NCBI RefSeq assembly: GCF_000835495.1
Contig: NW_015622545.1
Span: 2,682,777 to 2,746,776, forward strand
Source of the DNA: Cladophialophora immunda
Lineage: Eukaryota; Ascomycota; Eurotiomycetes; Chaetothyriales; Herpotrichiellaceae
Direction of reading: 5' to 3'
Length of the DNA: 64,000 nt
Numbering within the stretch: the stretch's first letter is position 1; the number at the start of each line of letters is the position of its first letter. The notes beneath the pieces were generated by a model. The model was not told the DNA's origin and searched no databases. It saw only the letters and a list, made by a program, of their open reading frames with translations. This document shows positions 50,098 to 61,361 of this stretch, piece by piece. A program made the position numbers and the translations under genes.

Positions 50098-50956
50098 TTA
50101 AGATGTGGCGGTCGTAGGAGAGGTCTCAACAGAGGGCTTCATCCTTTTCTTCGCTTCCTCGCTCAACTTATCTGCCTCCTCTCTTGTAGATTCAGGCAAC
50201 TGACCCAAATTCCCCAACTTATCGAAGAACCATATACGAAACTGCATCAAGGAAAGTTAGCAGAGATACAGAATGCCCCAAGGGGAAAGACCAGAAAATG
50301 GGCGAATCCCCTCTTACCCCGTCGAACGGTGTGCCCATGCCATGGCTGGGTTCGCAGATGAAGACAAAATAGATGATCGTCGCCGTGATCAAGGTCTGCT
50401 GTAGCAACTTGATGGCCTTGTTCCACCTGGGCCGCGCCCACTTCAATGCGGCCCTCCTCCGGTACGTCTTCTCGAAGTGGAACTGCTGCTTGGGGTCGAG
50501 GTTGCGGAAGTCCGGCGGCCACTTCTTGCGCGCGCGGTACGGGTTGTTGGTCACGCGGAAGGGTGCGGGCGTGTACGACGCGGACGGCTTGGGCGCAATG
50601 CCCAGCAGCGAGAGGAACCATGTGTACGGCGTCAGTCGGGTGCCTGGGATTTCGACAGGCGGCGGTGCCGGGGAGCGGGATTTCGGGTGTGCATAGAACG
50701 GTCGCGGAGACGGGAGAGAAGAGAGGACGGAGGATGAGGAGGAAGATGGGAAGGTATCGTAGGACGTGTCCGGCTTGGACGATGATGCCGCTGGCGGTGA
50801 TGGTGCCTGGCGTGTGAAGTTCGAGGGTGCGTACGGCGACGAAGAGGAAGAAGCGGCATGGGAGGAAGAATGGCGGCTTGTGCTTGGGAGCAGCGATGAG
50901 CGTCGGCAATGGCGCATGAATAACAGAGCGCGAGAGGCTCTCGCAGATACCGCCAT
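50098..50956 (-). CDS. Small mitochondrial membrane protein of unknown function
   Basis: Exons 50318-50956 and 50098-50241 (76-nt intron, GTAAGA...TGCAG, branch CTAAC) give 260 aa. The N-terminus (MAVSARASRALLFMRHCRRS) is rich in Arg, Ala and Ser and looks like a mitochondrial presequence. A Ser/Pro-rich linker follows, then a compact conserved-looking part with TPYTWFLSLLGI, NNPYRARKKWPPDF, FHFEKTYRRRAALKWARPRW, one membrane helix (LLQQTLITATIIYFVFI, about 187-203) and HGMGTPFDG-FRIWFFDK across the splice joint. A charged tail ends the protein. I do not recognise a named family. It stands head to head with the peroxisomal thiolase gene, 551 bp apart. Confidence 0.82.
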
Positions 50957-51507
50957 GTCTGGAGTGCGATGATGGGAATATAGCAAATGCTGAACTTCAG
51001 AAGCTTGCAACAATGGGCATTGAACTTGAGCACGAACGAACGAGGGCTTGGGGGTGGATACTGACGGAAGAATATATTTTCCGATCCGACGTGATCACTC
51101 CCTTCACCTACCTCCAAGCGGTCTTTTTCTCATCATTTCCCAGCACGTGCAATTTGCTCAAACACTCAATCCCTGCGAGGCTATTCTTACTGCCCTGGTG
51201 GCCCAGTCCTCGTTAGGGCGTGGCCGGCGTGACCGGTGACCGAACCATGACCTCATTCGCACTGTTGCGCTGCAACACGCACATGCCTCGGCATCGACAA
51301 GTAAACGATGCATATGCTTCAGACAAAATCGCCAGGAACAGATTCAGCACGGTTACATGTACGGAGTACCTTGTGACTTCGGTGATCATAAATCATTCAA
51401 CCCTTTCCCACACTCCTTAATCCTTTTTTCCTTTTCTTCTGTTCACATCTCGACCTCTTCACGTCTATTTCCTGAGTGCCTTCTGTGATTGCGCTCTCCA
51501 CGCCAAC
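50957..51507. promoter_or_regulatory. Divergent promoter of thiolase and mitochondrial protein genes
   Basis: 551 bp between two start codons. It contains CCTCGG at 51286-51291, the core bound by FarA/FarB/Ctf1-type fatty-acid regulators in filamentous fungi, about 220 bp upstream of the thiolase ATG. A single six-base match is weak evidence by itself. A T/C-rich stretch near 51420-51445 precedes the thiolase start. Confidence 0.5.
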
Positions 51508-52901
51508 ATGTCTGCAGGTGAGTAAACCCGCCATCCGCAGGCTCCCAAGGACCATCCCTTGATCACTAACATTTGAAACTCTGTTGTAGCACAAGCCCGC
51601 CTCTCCCAGGTCTCCGGTCACCTCGGTGGCAGCAAACAATCCATTCTCTCCAAATCCCCCGACGATGTCGTCGTTACCTGCGCCCTCCGCACGCCCTTCA
51701 CGAAAGGTGGTAGAGGTCTACTAAAGGACACCGCCGCCGCCGACCTTCTGGCCCTCACCTTCAAGAACCTCATCGAACGCTCAAAGATCGACCCGAGTCT
51801 CGTTGAGGACATTGCCACGGGCTGCGTGCTTGCTCCAGGAGGTGGTGCCACCGAATACCGTGCAGCTGCTCTTGTTGCGGGCTTTCCGGAATCCACCGCG
51901 GTCAAGGCCCTGAACAGACAATGCTCCTCTGGACTGCAGGCATGCGTGGACATTGCCAACGCCATCCGAGCTGGCATGATCGAGATTGGGATCGGCTCTG
52001 GTGTCGAGAGCATGTCTTCCCAATACGGCCCTGGCGCAGTCACCGAGTTTTCTGATCTCCTAGAAAACCACATGCAGGCCGCAAACTGCAAGGTCCCCAT
52101 GGGTGTCCTCTCAGAGCAGATGGCCAAGGACCGCAAGATCGCCCGCGCGGATCAAGACGCCTTTGCGGCCTCTTCGTACCAAAAGGCCCTGAAAGCTCAG
52201 CAAGCAGGGTTGTTCGATGAGGAGATCGCCCCAATCACAGTCAAATACACCGATCCCAAGACCGAGGAGGAGAAGACCGTGACCGTCACAAAAGACGACG
52301 GCGTGAGACCAGGAATCACCGCAGAGTCCTTGGGCAAGATCCGCCCGGCGTTTGCAAAGGACGGCTCCATCCACGCTGGCAACGCTTCACAGATCTCCGA
52401 CGGCGCCGCTGCGGTCCTGCTCATGAAACGCAGCACCGCCGAGCGCCTGGGTCAACCCATCCTGGGCAAATTCGTGTCATCCTCTGTGGTCGGCGTCCCG
52501 CCTCTGCTGATGGGCATCGGCCCGTGGAAGGCCATTCCGGTGGCGCTCGAGAAGGCCGGCATTTCCAAGGACGATGTTGACATCTACGAGATCAACGAGG
52601 CCTTCGCAAGCCAGTGTGTCTGGTGCATCAAGGAACTGGGCTTGCCCTTTGAGAAGGTCAATCCCAAGGGTGGCGCCATTGCCTTTGGCCATCCCCTGGG
52701 CTGCACCGGCGCCAGGCAGGTGAGCACCCTCTTCACGGAACTGAAGAGGACGGGTAAGAAGATTGGCGTGACGAGCATGTGCGTCGGCACCGGCATGTAA
52801 GTGTCTTTCGTTTTGTACTGCCTTTATCTCTCATCGAGTTCTCCGCTGACGAGCTTCCTTTCACACGCAGGGGTATGGCTGCCGTCTGGGTCGCCGAGTA
52901 G
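51508..52901 (+). CDS. Peroxisomal 3-ketoacyl-CoA thiolase
   Basis: Last enzyme of the peroxisomal beta-oxidation spiral, cleaving 3-ketoacyl-CoA with CoA to acetyl-CoA and a shortened acyl-CoA. Exons 51508-51517, 51590-52796 and 52871-52901 give 415 aa; introns are 72 and 74 nt. A peroxisomal PTS2 signal, RLSQVSGHL, lies at residues 7-15. Catalytic residues are all present: Cys115 in NRQCSSG, His371 in FGHPLGCTGAR and Cys401 in SMCVGTGMG; NEAFASQ lies between them. The first coding exon is only 10 nt and the last 31 nt, so a naive open frame misses both ends, including the start of the targeting region. Length matches fungal Pot1/Kat1-type enzymes. Confidence 0.96.
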
Positions 52902-53872
52902 GCACACTATAATACGATAGAATTTGCTCTCCAGCGCTCTCCCTTGGGAAAGGGGAAACAAAAGCATACCTAAGGTATACAACTTACATATATATCCTGG
53001 TACCCGCGCGTGCCTTTGGCCTTGGTTCCAACCTCTGTATGAACGCTGCATGGCGCGGATTTGCTTGGCCGGTACTGGACTGGCATGGGGACGGGTCTGG
53101 GATTGCGACTGGGACTGGGACTGGAATTGGGACTGGACTTGTGGACGCATTCCATGTAACGTGCCCATGTGGGAATATTGAGCAATCGATCATCCGTTCC
53201 ATCCGGCACGTCACGTCGGACAGTTCAAACACAGATACAGACAAAATGGTGTAGCACTACGGATCTCATCGACTGCCATGGCAGGTTCGCTCCTAGTTCG
53301 ATCTGCAAGTGTTACTTGAGCTATCATCTGAGCTATCACCCTAAGCTACTCCTATGAGAAATCTGAGCAATCTGAGCTACATACGTGGATGAGTCCTGGG
53401 AACTCACATCACCAAGTGTGTGTCGATGAATCCTGAGCCCAGCCAGCCCTGTTCCTAACCCCCAGCTCTCACCTTTGTGTTTTGTGTCAGAGCTCATTCC
53501 GTCGTGTACTCTTCTCAGCTCTGTCTGCTTCGACACTTTGGCCCACCAGTATCAGCCAGTCACTCACCCCATGCTCCAAGTCCGCATCGCTTGTCCTCGC
53601 GAACAGCCCAACCAAGTTGTTGTTTCAGCTCCTGTTCAACCGCTGCCTCCAATCCGCGTAATTCAGCTTCGCGGCACCAGTGTCATGCATTTGATCTTCC
53701 TCCGTGGGTTTGCCTTGTGGTTGAAATCAACGACACCATACCCGAAGGGCCGGTGACGAGGCTTCAATGAGCAGGCAACCAAGTAATCAATCTCCTCCGT
53801 CGCGCCTTTACATCTCACCCTGACATTGTCATAATTGCCATCTCGTGCGGTAGGGACTGCAGGTTTGTGCAC
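52902..53872. other. Intergenic region between convergent genes
   Basis: About 1 kb between two stop codons. Holds a GGGACT-type hexanucleotide repeat; no gene seen. Confidence 0.5.
53098..53138 (+). repeat. GGGACT hexanucleotide repeat
   Basis: About six imperfect units of GGGACT/GGAATT/GCGACT type in the 3' region after the thiolase gene. Confidence 0.75.
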
Positions 53873-56056
53873 TCAAGCCTGGTGCGTGTCCAACTTCCCA
53901 TCCATCCTCAGACCGGCCATCAACGCTCTCAGGTCGCTGCTCACCTGCGCAATACTCTCGGCGCTGACCTCTCCAAACCTCGAGAGGGAACGGAAAAGTG
54001 CTTCAGCTTCTGTCTCATTGCGGTCGTAGTGGCGTTTGACTGATGCATGCACGCCAACGCGGTCGGATGCACCGTCGGATTCGGAGGTGGTCGAGGATGA
54101 AGAGGACGCGGAACCGGAGTCTGAGTTGTACCCTTCCTCGTCACTCTCCAGGGCAGTCGATCGTTTGGCTTTGCCCTTGGACTTGGATTTTGTCTTTTGG
54201 TTCTTCTTCACCGGCTTCCGCTTCCCCTTCTCCTTTGCAGTGTCATCATCGCTCTCGTCACTATCCTCGCTCCATCCCTCGTCACTCTCACCTTCCCAAC
54301 CGTCTCCATCGCTATCGCACCCTTCCGCTTCTTCTTCCTCTTCGACCGCTGCAGCCACATCCTTGAATGTAAGTGATTTTGAGGTTGGTACTTCATAAAC
54401 TTCGGTTATCTCGATCCATGTCTTTACCGTGCGTTTCTCGCCATGATCATCCGCCTCTCGCTTGACAGAGTGCTGGTGACGCACGTTGCCGTATGTAGTA
54501 ATCTTGCTCACATGCGCCGAGAGGTCGAGGCGTGATAGTTGAGATTTGATTTTGCGTAGCGTTGGCTTGGGATTCAGCAGTGTATAGGCGGCAGTCGTGG
54601 TCGAGGCTGAGGATGTGGTTTGCTTGTGCTTTGGCTCTGCCGAGCAGGTCTCGTCCGCCTGATCTGGAGCTGCGCCGGTGTTCTCGGCTTGTGGAAGGCT
54701 TGGAAATTGTAGTTCCGATGCGTCCTCTGTCTTGTCTGGTTCCTCGCACTCCTTCGCTGCAGTCGCCATTTCCCCGGATCTAATCTTCAAAGCCAGCTCC
54801 CCAGATGCAGACGCTGCGTCACTTGCGGTCAGCATACTATTCGCCCTGCTTCTCATATCTGAAATTCCGAAGGTTCTCCCCTGGTCTTTGGCCCATCTCT
54901 CTGCAGTCTCGGCGTCCTCACGACTCGCTAACTCAACAGTATATTCATTCTTCAACAGTCTCGGTTTCCCTCCTCTCGCAACCTTTGCACCCACAAGCCC
55001 TTTCTTGATGGCTCGGGTTTCTTTTTCGAAGGCTTCTGGGTCCATGGCATGCTGAAGTCGATACTGTTCGACCAGCTGCGGGTCAGAGATACGGTGGAGT
55101 GTTGGGAGAGTGGGCATCGAAAGGGCTGCTGCTACTGAGTGTGTCTTGTGGAAGATGGTGTCGGGCGGTGTTGGTGGTGGGGGTTTTAGGAAGCGACATG
55201 GAGGGTTGGTGTCCGTGGTTGCTTCAGTGTCCGCTTGAGACGTGGTTGCTGGTGTGAGGTCGTCGTTGACGGACATGTTCTGCCGGTCCTTGTGACCCGA
55301 CCATCCATCAGCTTTGAAGCCGGCCACAACTGAGGCTGCGTTATCACCATTCTTGACTTTCTTTGTCTTCATAGGCTTGTCTGTTTCATCCTCATCGCTC
55401 TCATCGCTCTCGTCCTCCTCTTTGCCTTTCTCCTTTGTTTTCTTTACATCACTCACGGCCTCGAGCCAAAGGTTGAGCAACTCTCGTGCTTCCCTGCTCG
55501 CCTCAATCCTAGTGATTGGGCCCCAGGTGACCTTCTGCACCGGATCGGTACTCATGGTGACTGCTGTACCACCAGGCATAGGGCATTGGACCGACATAAC
55601 AGGGACAAATTCATGTCGGTTAGGCTGGGTGACACCACTATTGGGTCGGTATCCGTCGTGGGCTCCCTTGTCACCCTTGCGCATATGGACCGGAACTCTC
55701 ATGCCAGGAAAGACTGCCTTGTGGTATTTGTTGCTGGTGGCGGACTTCAAGGTTTGAGGCTTGCCAGAACTACGACCACTACCGCGAGCCGTAGGCTTAT
55801 TGACTGGGGTTGAGTTTCCAAACTGTCTGCGTCTGAGAACCTTGGTGGTCGCCTCGCGTCTCTTCATGGCGTCACGGAGGTACGAGGTGACATAAGGAGG
55901 CAGACCCGTAGAGCTGGCCAGGATGCGGCGTTTCACAGGTGTTCTTGCTCCGCGGTGACCAGCGCCATTGCCCTTCGGCCAGTCATCTTGCTCACTGTCT
56001 GTGCCTTGCCCCCAGTTGCCGGTCGCGCTGAAGCTCGAGTATGTCCCACCCACCAT
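53873..56056 (-). CDS. Acidic low-complexity protein, function unknown
   Basis: 727 aa from the first ATG (56056, MVGGTYSSF); the frame opens upstream only with TTG. No named domain recognised. The N-terminal 110 residues are basic, with TPVKRRIL and MKRREATTKVLRRRQF. Then come KAVFPGMRVPVHMRKGDKG, an E/D/K run (KGKEEDESDESDEDETDK), a proline patch (PPPPTPPDTIF), a helical segment (DPEAFEKETRAIKKG, then ASREDAETAERWAKDQ), and a long acidic Ser/Glu/Asp part after about 570 with a KKNQKTKSKSKGKAKR basic insert. The last 50 residues look helical and ordered (NETEAEALFRSLSRFGEV). Several basic runs could be nuclear signals. No membrane segment. Confidence 0.75.
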   Translation of the reverse strand: MVGGTYSSFSATGNWGQGTDSEQDDWPKGNGAGHRGARTPVKRRILASSTGLPPYVTSYLRDAMKRREATTKVLRRRQFGNSTPVNKPTARGSGRSSGKPQTLKSATSNKYHKAVFPGMRVPVHMRKGDKGAHDGYRPNSGVTQPNRHEFVPVMSVQCPMPGGTAVTMSTDPVQKVTWGPITRIEASREARELLNLWLEAVSDVKKTKEKGKEEDESDESDEDETDKPMKTKKVKNGDNAASVVAGFKADGWSGHKDRQNMSVNDDLTPATTSQADTEATTDTNPPCRFLKPPPPTPPDTIFHKTHSVAAALSMPTLPTLHRISDPQLVEQYRLQHAMDPEAFEKETRAIKKGLVGAKVARGGKPRLLKNEYTVELASREDAETAERWAKDQGRTFGISDMRSRANSMLTASDAASASGELALKIRSGEMATAAKECEEPDKTEDASELQFPSLPQAENTGAAPDQADETCSAEPKHKQTTSSASTTTAAYTLLNPKPTLRKIKSQLSRLDLSAHVSKITTYGNVRHQHSVKREADDHGEKRTVKTWIEITEVYEVPTSKSLTFKDVAAAVEEEEEAEGCDSDGDGWEGESDEGWSEDSDESDDDTAKEKGKRKPVKKNQKTKSKSKGKAKRSTALESDEEGYNSDSGSASSSSSTTSESDGASDRVGVHASVKRHYDRNETEAEALFRSLSRFGEVSAESIAQVSSDLRALMAGLRMDGKLDTHQA

Positions 56057-56620
56057 TATGGTTGCACCGCAGCTCAAGCGACTCAACGCTGACAACTGTG
56101 GGTATACGGGGGGACTCAAGTTGCAGTGGGAGGCTGTGTTGCCACAGGGGAGTCTCCCAGGCGCAGCAGTCTGGGAAGAGGCTGAGACTGCGGGTTGACG
56201 TTATTCGACGCGCTTGACTGATGTGGTGCGAAACCCTCTGTCAGGTCAGCGCCGAAAGAAGGGGTCGTAGAAACGAAGTTTGGCAAAGAGGATGATGGCG
56301 CGGGATGAGGAAAGAACGATGACGCAGGAGCTTTGAGGCGCAGAACGCGGCAAAGTTGGGTTTGTGGTGTGGGATTGAAGGTGGATGTGAGAGACAAGTG
56401 AAGTTCAAGACAAACAGCTGCCGTGATGCTCGACAAGGACCAACTTCACAACAACATGGCAGTAACGTGACAGCCGCCAAGTGCAACGCGTTGGAATCAA
56501 CATACCGATCACGAGGGACAATGGACTGAGATTCACATACACCAGTAGTGGAACTCTTGACAGTCAAAGACTTGGATCAGGATGTCACTGTATTCTTAGA
56601 CCACCATGACCATCGTCAGA
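56057..56620. other. Upstream region of the 727-aa gene
   Basis: 564 bp to the stop codon of the aldo-keto reductase. No gene seen; probably the promoter of the acidic protein gene. Confidence 0.5.
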
Positions 56621-57699
56621 TCAATAGCCTTGCTTCTTCTTTGGCATGTACGGCTCCTCGAGGTACTTGATGTCCTCGTCACTCAGCTCAATCTTGCACG
56701 CCTCGACTGCCTCGTCCATCCTCTCCTTCTTGTTCAAGCCCACGATCGGGCAGACGTCCTTCTTGCTCAGGCACCAGGCAATGGCAATCTGGGCCATGGT
56801 CTTGCCCATCTTCTGGGCCACCTTCTCGACCCTGCCCACGATCTCCTCGTCGACCTTGTCTTCCCTCGAGCGAATCTGAGCCTTGAGGTAGTTGTCAGTC
56901 TTTTCACGGAGGGTTTCTCGGTTGTTGAAGGGGCGAGTCAAAGCTCCTCGCGCGACGGGCGACCATGGCACAAGCCCGACGCCTGTGTGGTTGCAGTAAG
57001 GGATCATTTCGTTCTCCTCTTCCCGGTAGAGCAGGTTGTAGTAGTTCTGCATCGAGATGAACTTGTGCCACCCGTGCTTGTCCGCGACATTCTGCAGTTC
57101 CTGGAACTCCCACGCTGCCATGCTAGAGGCGCCAATGTAGCGGACTTTTCCAGACTCGACAACATCATTAAGTGCTCTCATGATCTCTTCGCGGGGGACC
57201 GATCGGTCTAGGCGATGAATCTGCAGAACGTCGATGTAGGTACCCAGTCGTGCAACACTCTTATCCACAGCGTCGATGATGTGTTTGCGACTGAGCCCCA
57301 TTTGGTTCAGCATGTCGCCATCGTTGATCGAGCTGACACTAATCGCGTTGCCAGGAGTGTCTGGAGTCACGCCGAAGTAGCACTTGCTCAGTATCACCAG
57401 GCGTTCTCGGGGAATATTGTATTTCCTGATTGCTTTGCCAATGATCTCCTCGGATCGGCCGTGGCTGTACACGTCGGCGGTATCCCATGTTCTGATGCCG
57501 ACCTTGTAGGCATATTCCAGGAGGGGCAACGAATCTTCCTCATTCAACACCCAACCCTGCCATTCTGGGGTGCCGTAGGACATGGCTCCTCTGTTCCATT
57601 AAGTTTAGCACGGCAAGATCAGGGCAACGAGATTGATCAAACCTACAGGATGACCTTGGAGACCTTGAGTCCGCTCCTGCCGAGGTATTGATACTCCAT
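56621..57699 (-). CDS. Aldo-keto reductase
   Basis: NAD(P)H-dependent oxidoreductase of the aldo-keto reductase superfamily, cytosolic by default. Exons 57647-57699 and 56621-57590 (56-nt intron, GTAGGT...AACAG, branch CTAAA) give 340 aa. The spliced N-terminus reads MEYQYLGRSGLKVSKVILGAM, the usual first beta-hairpin. The catalytic tetrad is complete: Asp54 and Tyr59 in TWDTADVYSHG, Lys87 in ILSKCYF, His143 in VLQIHRLD. VGLVPWSPVARGALTRP and the C-terminal cofactor site (CPIVGLNKKERMDEAV) follow. It is closest in pattern to fungal aryl-alcohol dehydrogenase or YPL088W-type reductases. Substrate unknown. Confidence 0.93.
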
Positions 57700-58752
57700 A
57701 TTTGGCGGTTGAAATGACTGTAGGCTGGTGTTCGAGAGGCCTTGATTGATATGCGCTTGGGGTCAGTGGCGCAGCAGCAAGTCTGTTGCACTGTGCCTCC
57801 TCCATTGCTTGGGCTGGGATCTGAGAGCTCTTTTATACGTCGAGCTTCGGGGCGACAGACATATGGTGAGTCGCTGAAGGGGTCATTGTCAACAGCGAGG
57901 TGGCTCCCACGTAGGTTGGTGGTTATTGATCAAGATGCCATTATCTCCAGCTGTCTCCAGCTGTCTCCCGCCAGGGCCAAGGCTCAATGTCTCGAACGGG
58001 CGAATCAACCCACGGCCTGATCGGAGCTAACGACACAGCGCCGAGAATCGTTCTTTATCACCGAAAAGTCGCTGGCATTTGTCGAACAACCTGTATCACG
58101 CTTCCCCTCCATATCACGATTCCGCGGTTGTTTTCCGCTCTCGGCGCGGCCGCAGCGGCCGCGGTAGATGCTGCACGTCAGTCTGTCCACCATTCATTGA
58201 TTTCTAACAAGAAACAATGCCATAAAGGTCTTCCGAGACCAATAGATGTCGACCGTGGCCCACGGAAGTGTTCCCACCATCTTTGGATGGGACGCAGCCT
58301 TGCCAGAAAGCTTAGCCCAATGTGCTATTGGCACGGTAATTCTTGAGCTTGAGGCAGAGACGGCACGGTCAAAGTCCGGACACGAGGGGAGTACGCAGAG
58401 TCCCGCCGCTAAGCGGACCTATGATTGCAATACAACGAAGGTCATTATGCTGGAGAAGCTCGTTACAGTAATCCATTCATGTGCCAGACAACAAAGAAGC
58501 ATCGCCATGTCCGTAAACAAATTGTCATGCCAGTATTCTGTGATAGTCTTTTAATTTTCTTGGGAAGGTATTGCTTTCCGTCTAGGGTAAATGCGAGACA
58601 GAATGCCTTCATCTTACACGCCTTCCTACTGGAGTAAGCCAATCGCTATATGCACTTAATTTTTTGAATCATCCAGAGAATGCCTTGCCTGTCGCCACTA
58701 CCTGCGTGGGTATATGCAGATCATTATTATCATCGTCTCTCAGTGTCGTAAA
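57700..58752. promoter_or_regulatory. Promoter side of the aldo-keto reductase gene
   Basis: 1.05 kb. Contains a short direct repeat (CCAGCTGTCTCC-type, about 57945-57970) and a palindromic GC block (GCGGCCGCAGCGGCCGC) near 58146-58162. No protein-like frame. Confidence 0.5.
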
Positions 58753-59732
58753 TCATGCCATGTACTCCCTCACCGCGCCAATGCCTCTCCTCTTCTTTGC
58801 TCCACCTTCCAACGCCTTGGCCGCAGTGTCATTCGGTTGAGCATCGCCAAACCCACACCCTCCGTCTCTGGTCTGCGCAATAATTGCGCCGGCGCACTTT
58901 CCAGTGTTGAATCCACAGCATCCCGAAGCGCAGTCTGCATCACTGAAGCATTGCCCGGTGATGAACTGCGAACCGTTCGCCTTGCCCACGTTTTGAGAGC
59001 CTGGGATGGTGCTGTCGATGGGTGGGTTGGAGCCGCTGGTCCCTGAACCGGAGGAAGAAGTGCCGGAAGAGGTGGAGGCAGTATTCGCTGGAGCAGGTGC
59101 AGAGGTGGCAGCCGAAGTGGGTTGTTGGCCACGAAGGAGTTGTGCAGCGTTGTCGTTGGGCTGGGCGTCGCCAAATCCGCATCCGCCATCTCGCTCCTGG
59201 GCGACAATGGCACCGGCACACAGACCGGTGTTGAAGCCGCAACATCCAGAGGCACAGTCTGCGTCACTCGTACATGGCCCGGTGATGAATTGTGTTCCAG
59301 TCCCAACGTTGCCATTATTAGATCCCGAGGATGCGGCGGCGGCGGCGGCGGTGGTGCTCGCAGGGGCAGGGGCAGGGGCTGCAGTTGCAGGAGAGGTTGC
59401 GCCCGCCGCTGCAGCTGACTGTGAGCTGAAGAAAGCTTGAGCGGCGATGTCGTTGGGCTGGGGGTCGCCGAAGCCACATCCTCCGTCGCGCGTCTGGGCT
59501 ATGACAGGGCCGGCGCACAGGCCACTGTTGAATCCGCAGCAGCTGGAGGCGCAGTCGGCATCGCTCGTGCAGGGACCAGTGATGAATTGTGTGCCTTGGC
59601 CGAGCACTAGGAGTGCCACTGTATGTCCAGTGTCAGCACATACTTTTAGGGGTTGGGTAGCGATCACATAGACTTACAGTTGAGTAGTAGGAACATCATT
59701 GAGGAGGATTTTGAAGGAGTGTTGGTGATCAT
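58753..59732 (-). CDS. Secreted protein with three six-cysteine repeats (effector-like)
   Basis: Exons 59678-59732 and 58753-59618 (59-nt intron, GTAAGT...TACAG) give 306 aa. Splicing creates a signal peptide core MMFLLLNLALLVLG; an ATG eleven codons downstream (second of two in-frame choices) is an alternative start. Three copies of one framework follow, C-x5-C-x3-CC-x6-C-x12-C, at residues 35-66, 134-165 and 242-273, each preceded by QFITG and ended by GFGD-QPND. Linkers of about 68-76 residues are rich in Ala, Ser, Thr and Pro and may be O-glycosylated. The repeat resembles fungal biotrophy-associated secreted proteins (BAS2/BAS3-like), which usually show fewer copies. A short basic stretch (KKRR) lies near the C-terminus. 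No GPI signal. Role in interaction with hosts or in wall binding is inference. Confidence 0.85.
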
Positions 59733-61361
59733 TTTGAATATAATGCAGCTTAACTGAACCGGCAGTTGTTTGAATTGAACGAAGGTGAAATGTTGTCACG
59801 GAAGATGGAGTGAGGGAACACGGCAAAGAGCAGGATGAAGGAGAGACTGGACTTGGTTGATGGATCGAAGCAACGAAAAGCTGCGAGGTGCAGCGTGTAT
59901 TTGAATGAATCCATCCATAAGGCATCAAGGACGCAACCTACCTTGGGCAACCCCTTTTCCATTAGCAAATGGATTCGAGTCGGCGATGATCCAAATGTCA
60001 TGAGGCTGGATGGACGCCAAATAATTTCCAACGAAGTGCTGATGGACAATGCAACCTCAATCCAATCGACAACCAAATCAACGACGAAGCCATTGGGGGT
60101 CAAACAGCGAGTGACAAGGCTGAGACGGTGGAGAAGGGTTCAGCCTCGTCGAGTGTCGCAGCTTGTTCCAGCCGTCAAGGGGGATGCGGGGATCAGCCTG
60201 GCGATTGGCTGCTTGTTGCTCATCTGAGGCACCAATCGTAGCACCCTGAGGCCCTGTTTGAAGTCGAGTTTCACTTTGTCCATGAACAATATAGGGTGAC
60301 TTGTGGCTGGGGAGATACGGGGTACATATTGCAGCCGGCTCAGGAGGCGAAGTCACCAGCATCGCTCATGGCTGCCCGGACCAGAGCATCCCCTTTTGCG
60401 CAGCGCGTCGTAAAACAGTCGACGGCTTCGGGGACCACGATACACGTCAAGCTGTCTTTTCGTCAACAGTGCGGGTGTTTCAACATAGACCACGAGGAGG
60501 GACCGTGTTCCCTCGCCAATCGATCAGCCAACCTTGCCGTCAGATGAACCGAGTTGAAGCGACCAGCGTGTTTCCCCTGCCGATATTGCCGTTCTACTGA
60601 CTCGTAGGAGATTGGACGAGACAACTGTAGGTGGACAGACACCGTCGCTGTCACCCAGCTATGTACCTTCTTACCTGGCGGAGCCGGTGGGACGCCCAAC
60701 CTCTTTTCCAGGTGGTGCGGACGGTGATAATTGGTGCCTAGAAGCCTATCTCTGGGGCTGGTGGTGCCTAAACCATCGCCGGTTAGGCTGCGACCTTGGC
60801 ACCTTCTATGCCTTCTACCTCAGCGGGTTGGAATCTCCGTCCTCCAAATTTCATCCTACGCTTGATCACATCACTGCTCGACCTTGCGCCAACACGCAGC
60901 TCGCAGCATGCCACCCCGTTGCTCATGATCTTGAGCAAGATAACATCACCATGATGCTGATGGGCCGTACCAGACCGCAGATGGTATATCACAGTCAATG
61001 TCGTTGGATCCCATGAAACCCTCCCTGGGCAGGGAATTGCTGGAGAGCTCATGCCGCCGTGTATTGTCCCAATCTGCAGTGATCAGAGAAGTCTTGACGT
61101 ACGACAAGATGCTCAACAACCAAGGCCCCGGTGAGATCTTGCGATCTTAACTCTTTATCTCATAGAACCCAGCCTATTCGTGGCCTTCTATCAACTCTCA
61201 AATGAAGCTTCAACCCCAACCACGGACATGTGCACACCATGCGATAACCTGGGATTCTCGGCGTCTCTTCTCTTCTATTTCGTGTGGCGGACTTGTCCGA
61301 TCGAAGCAAGACATGTTAGATAAATGAAGACTATGTCCTTGCCAGGCGCAGACGGTAGCCG
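59733..61361. promoter_or_regulatory. Divergent region between secreted protein and oxygenase genes
   Basis: 1.6 kb between two start codons, presumably containing both promoters. A 134-codon plus-strand frame near 60612-61016 has no recognisable features. Nothing else is seen. Confidence 0.45.

Noticed and set aside
58140..58165. GC palindrome GCGGCCGCAGCGGCCGC as a terminator or element end
   Set aside because: Isolated, no matching copy nearby and no target-site duplication seen.
60612..61016. 134-codon plus-strand frame in the divergent region
   Set aside because: Not protein-like, no introns linking it to other segments; lies where two promoters are expected.
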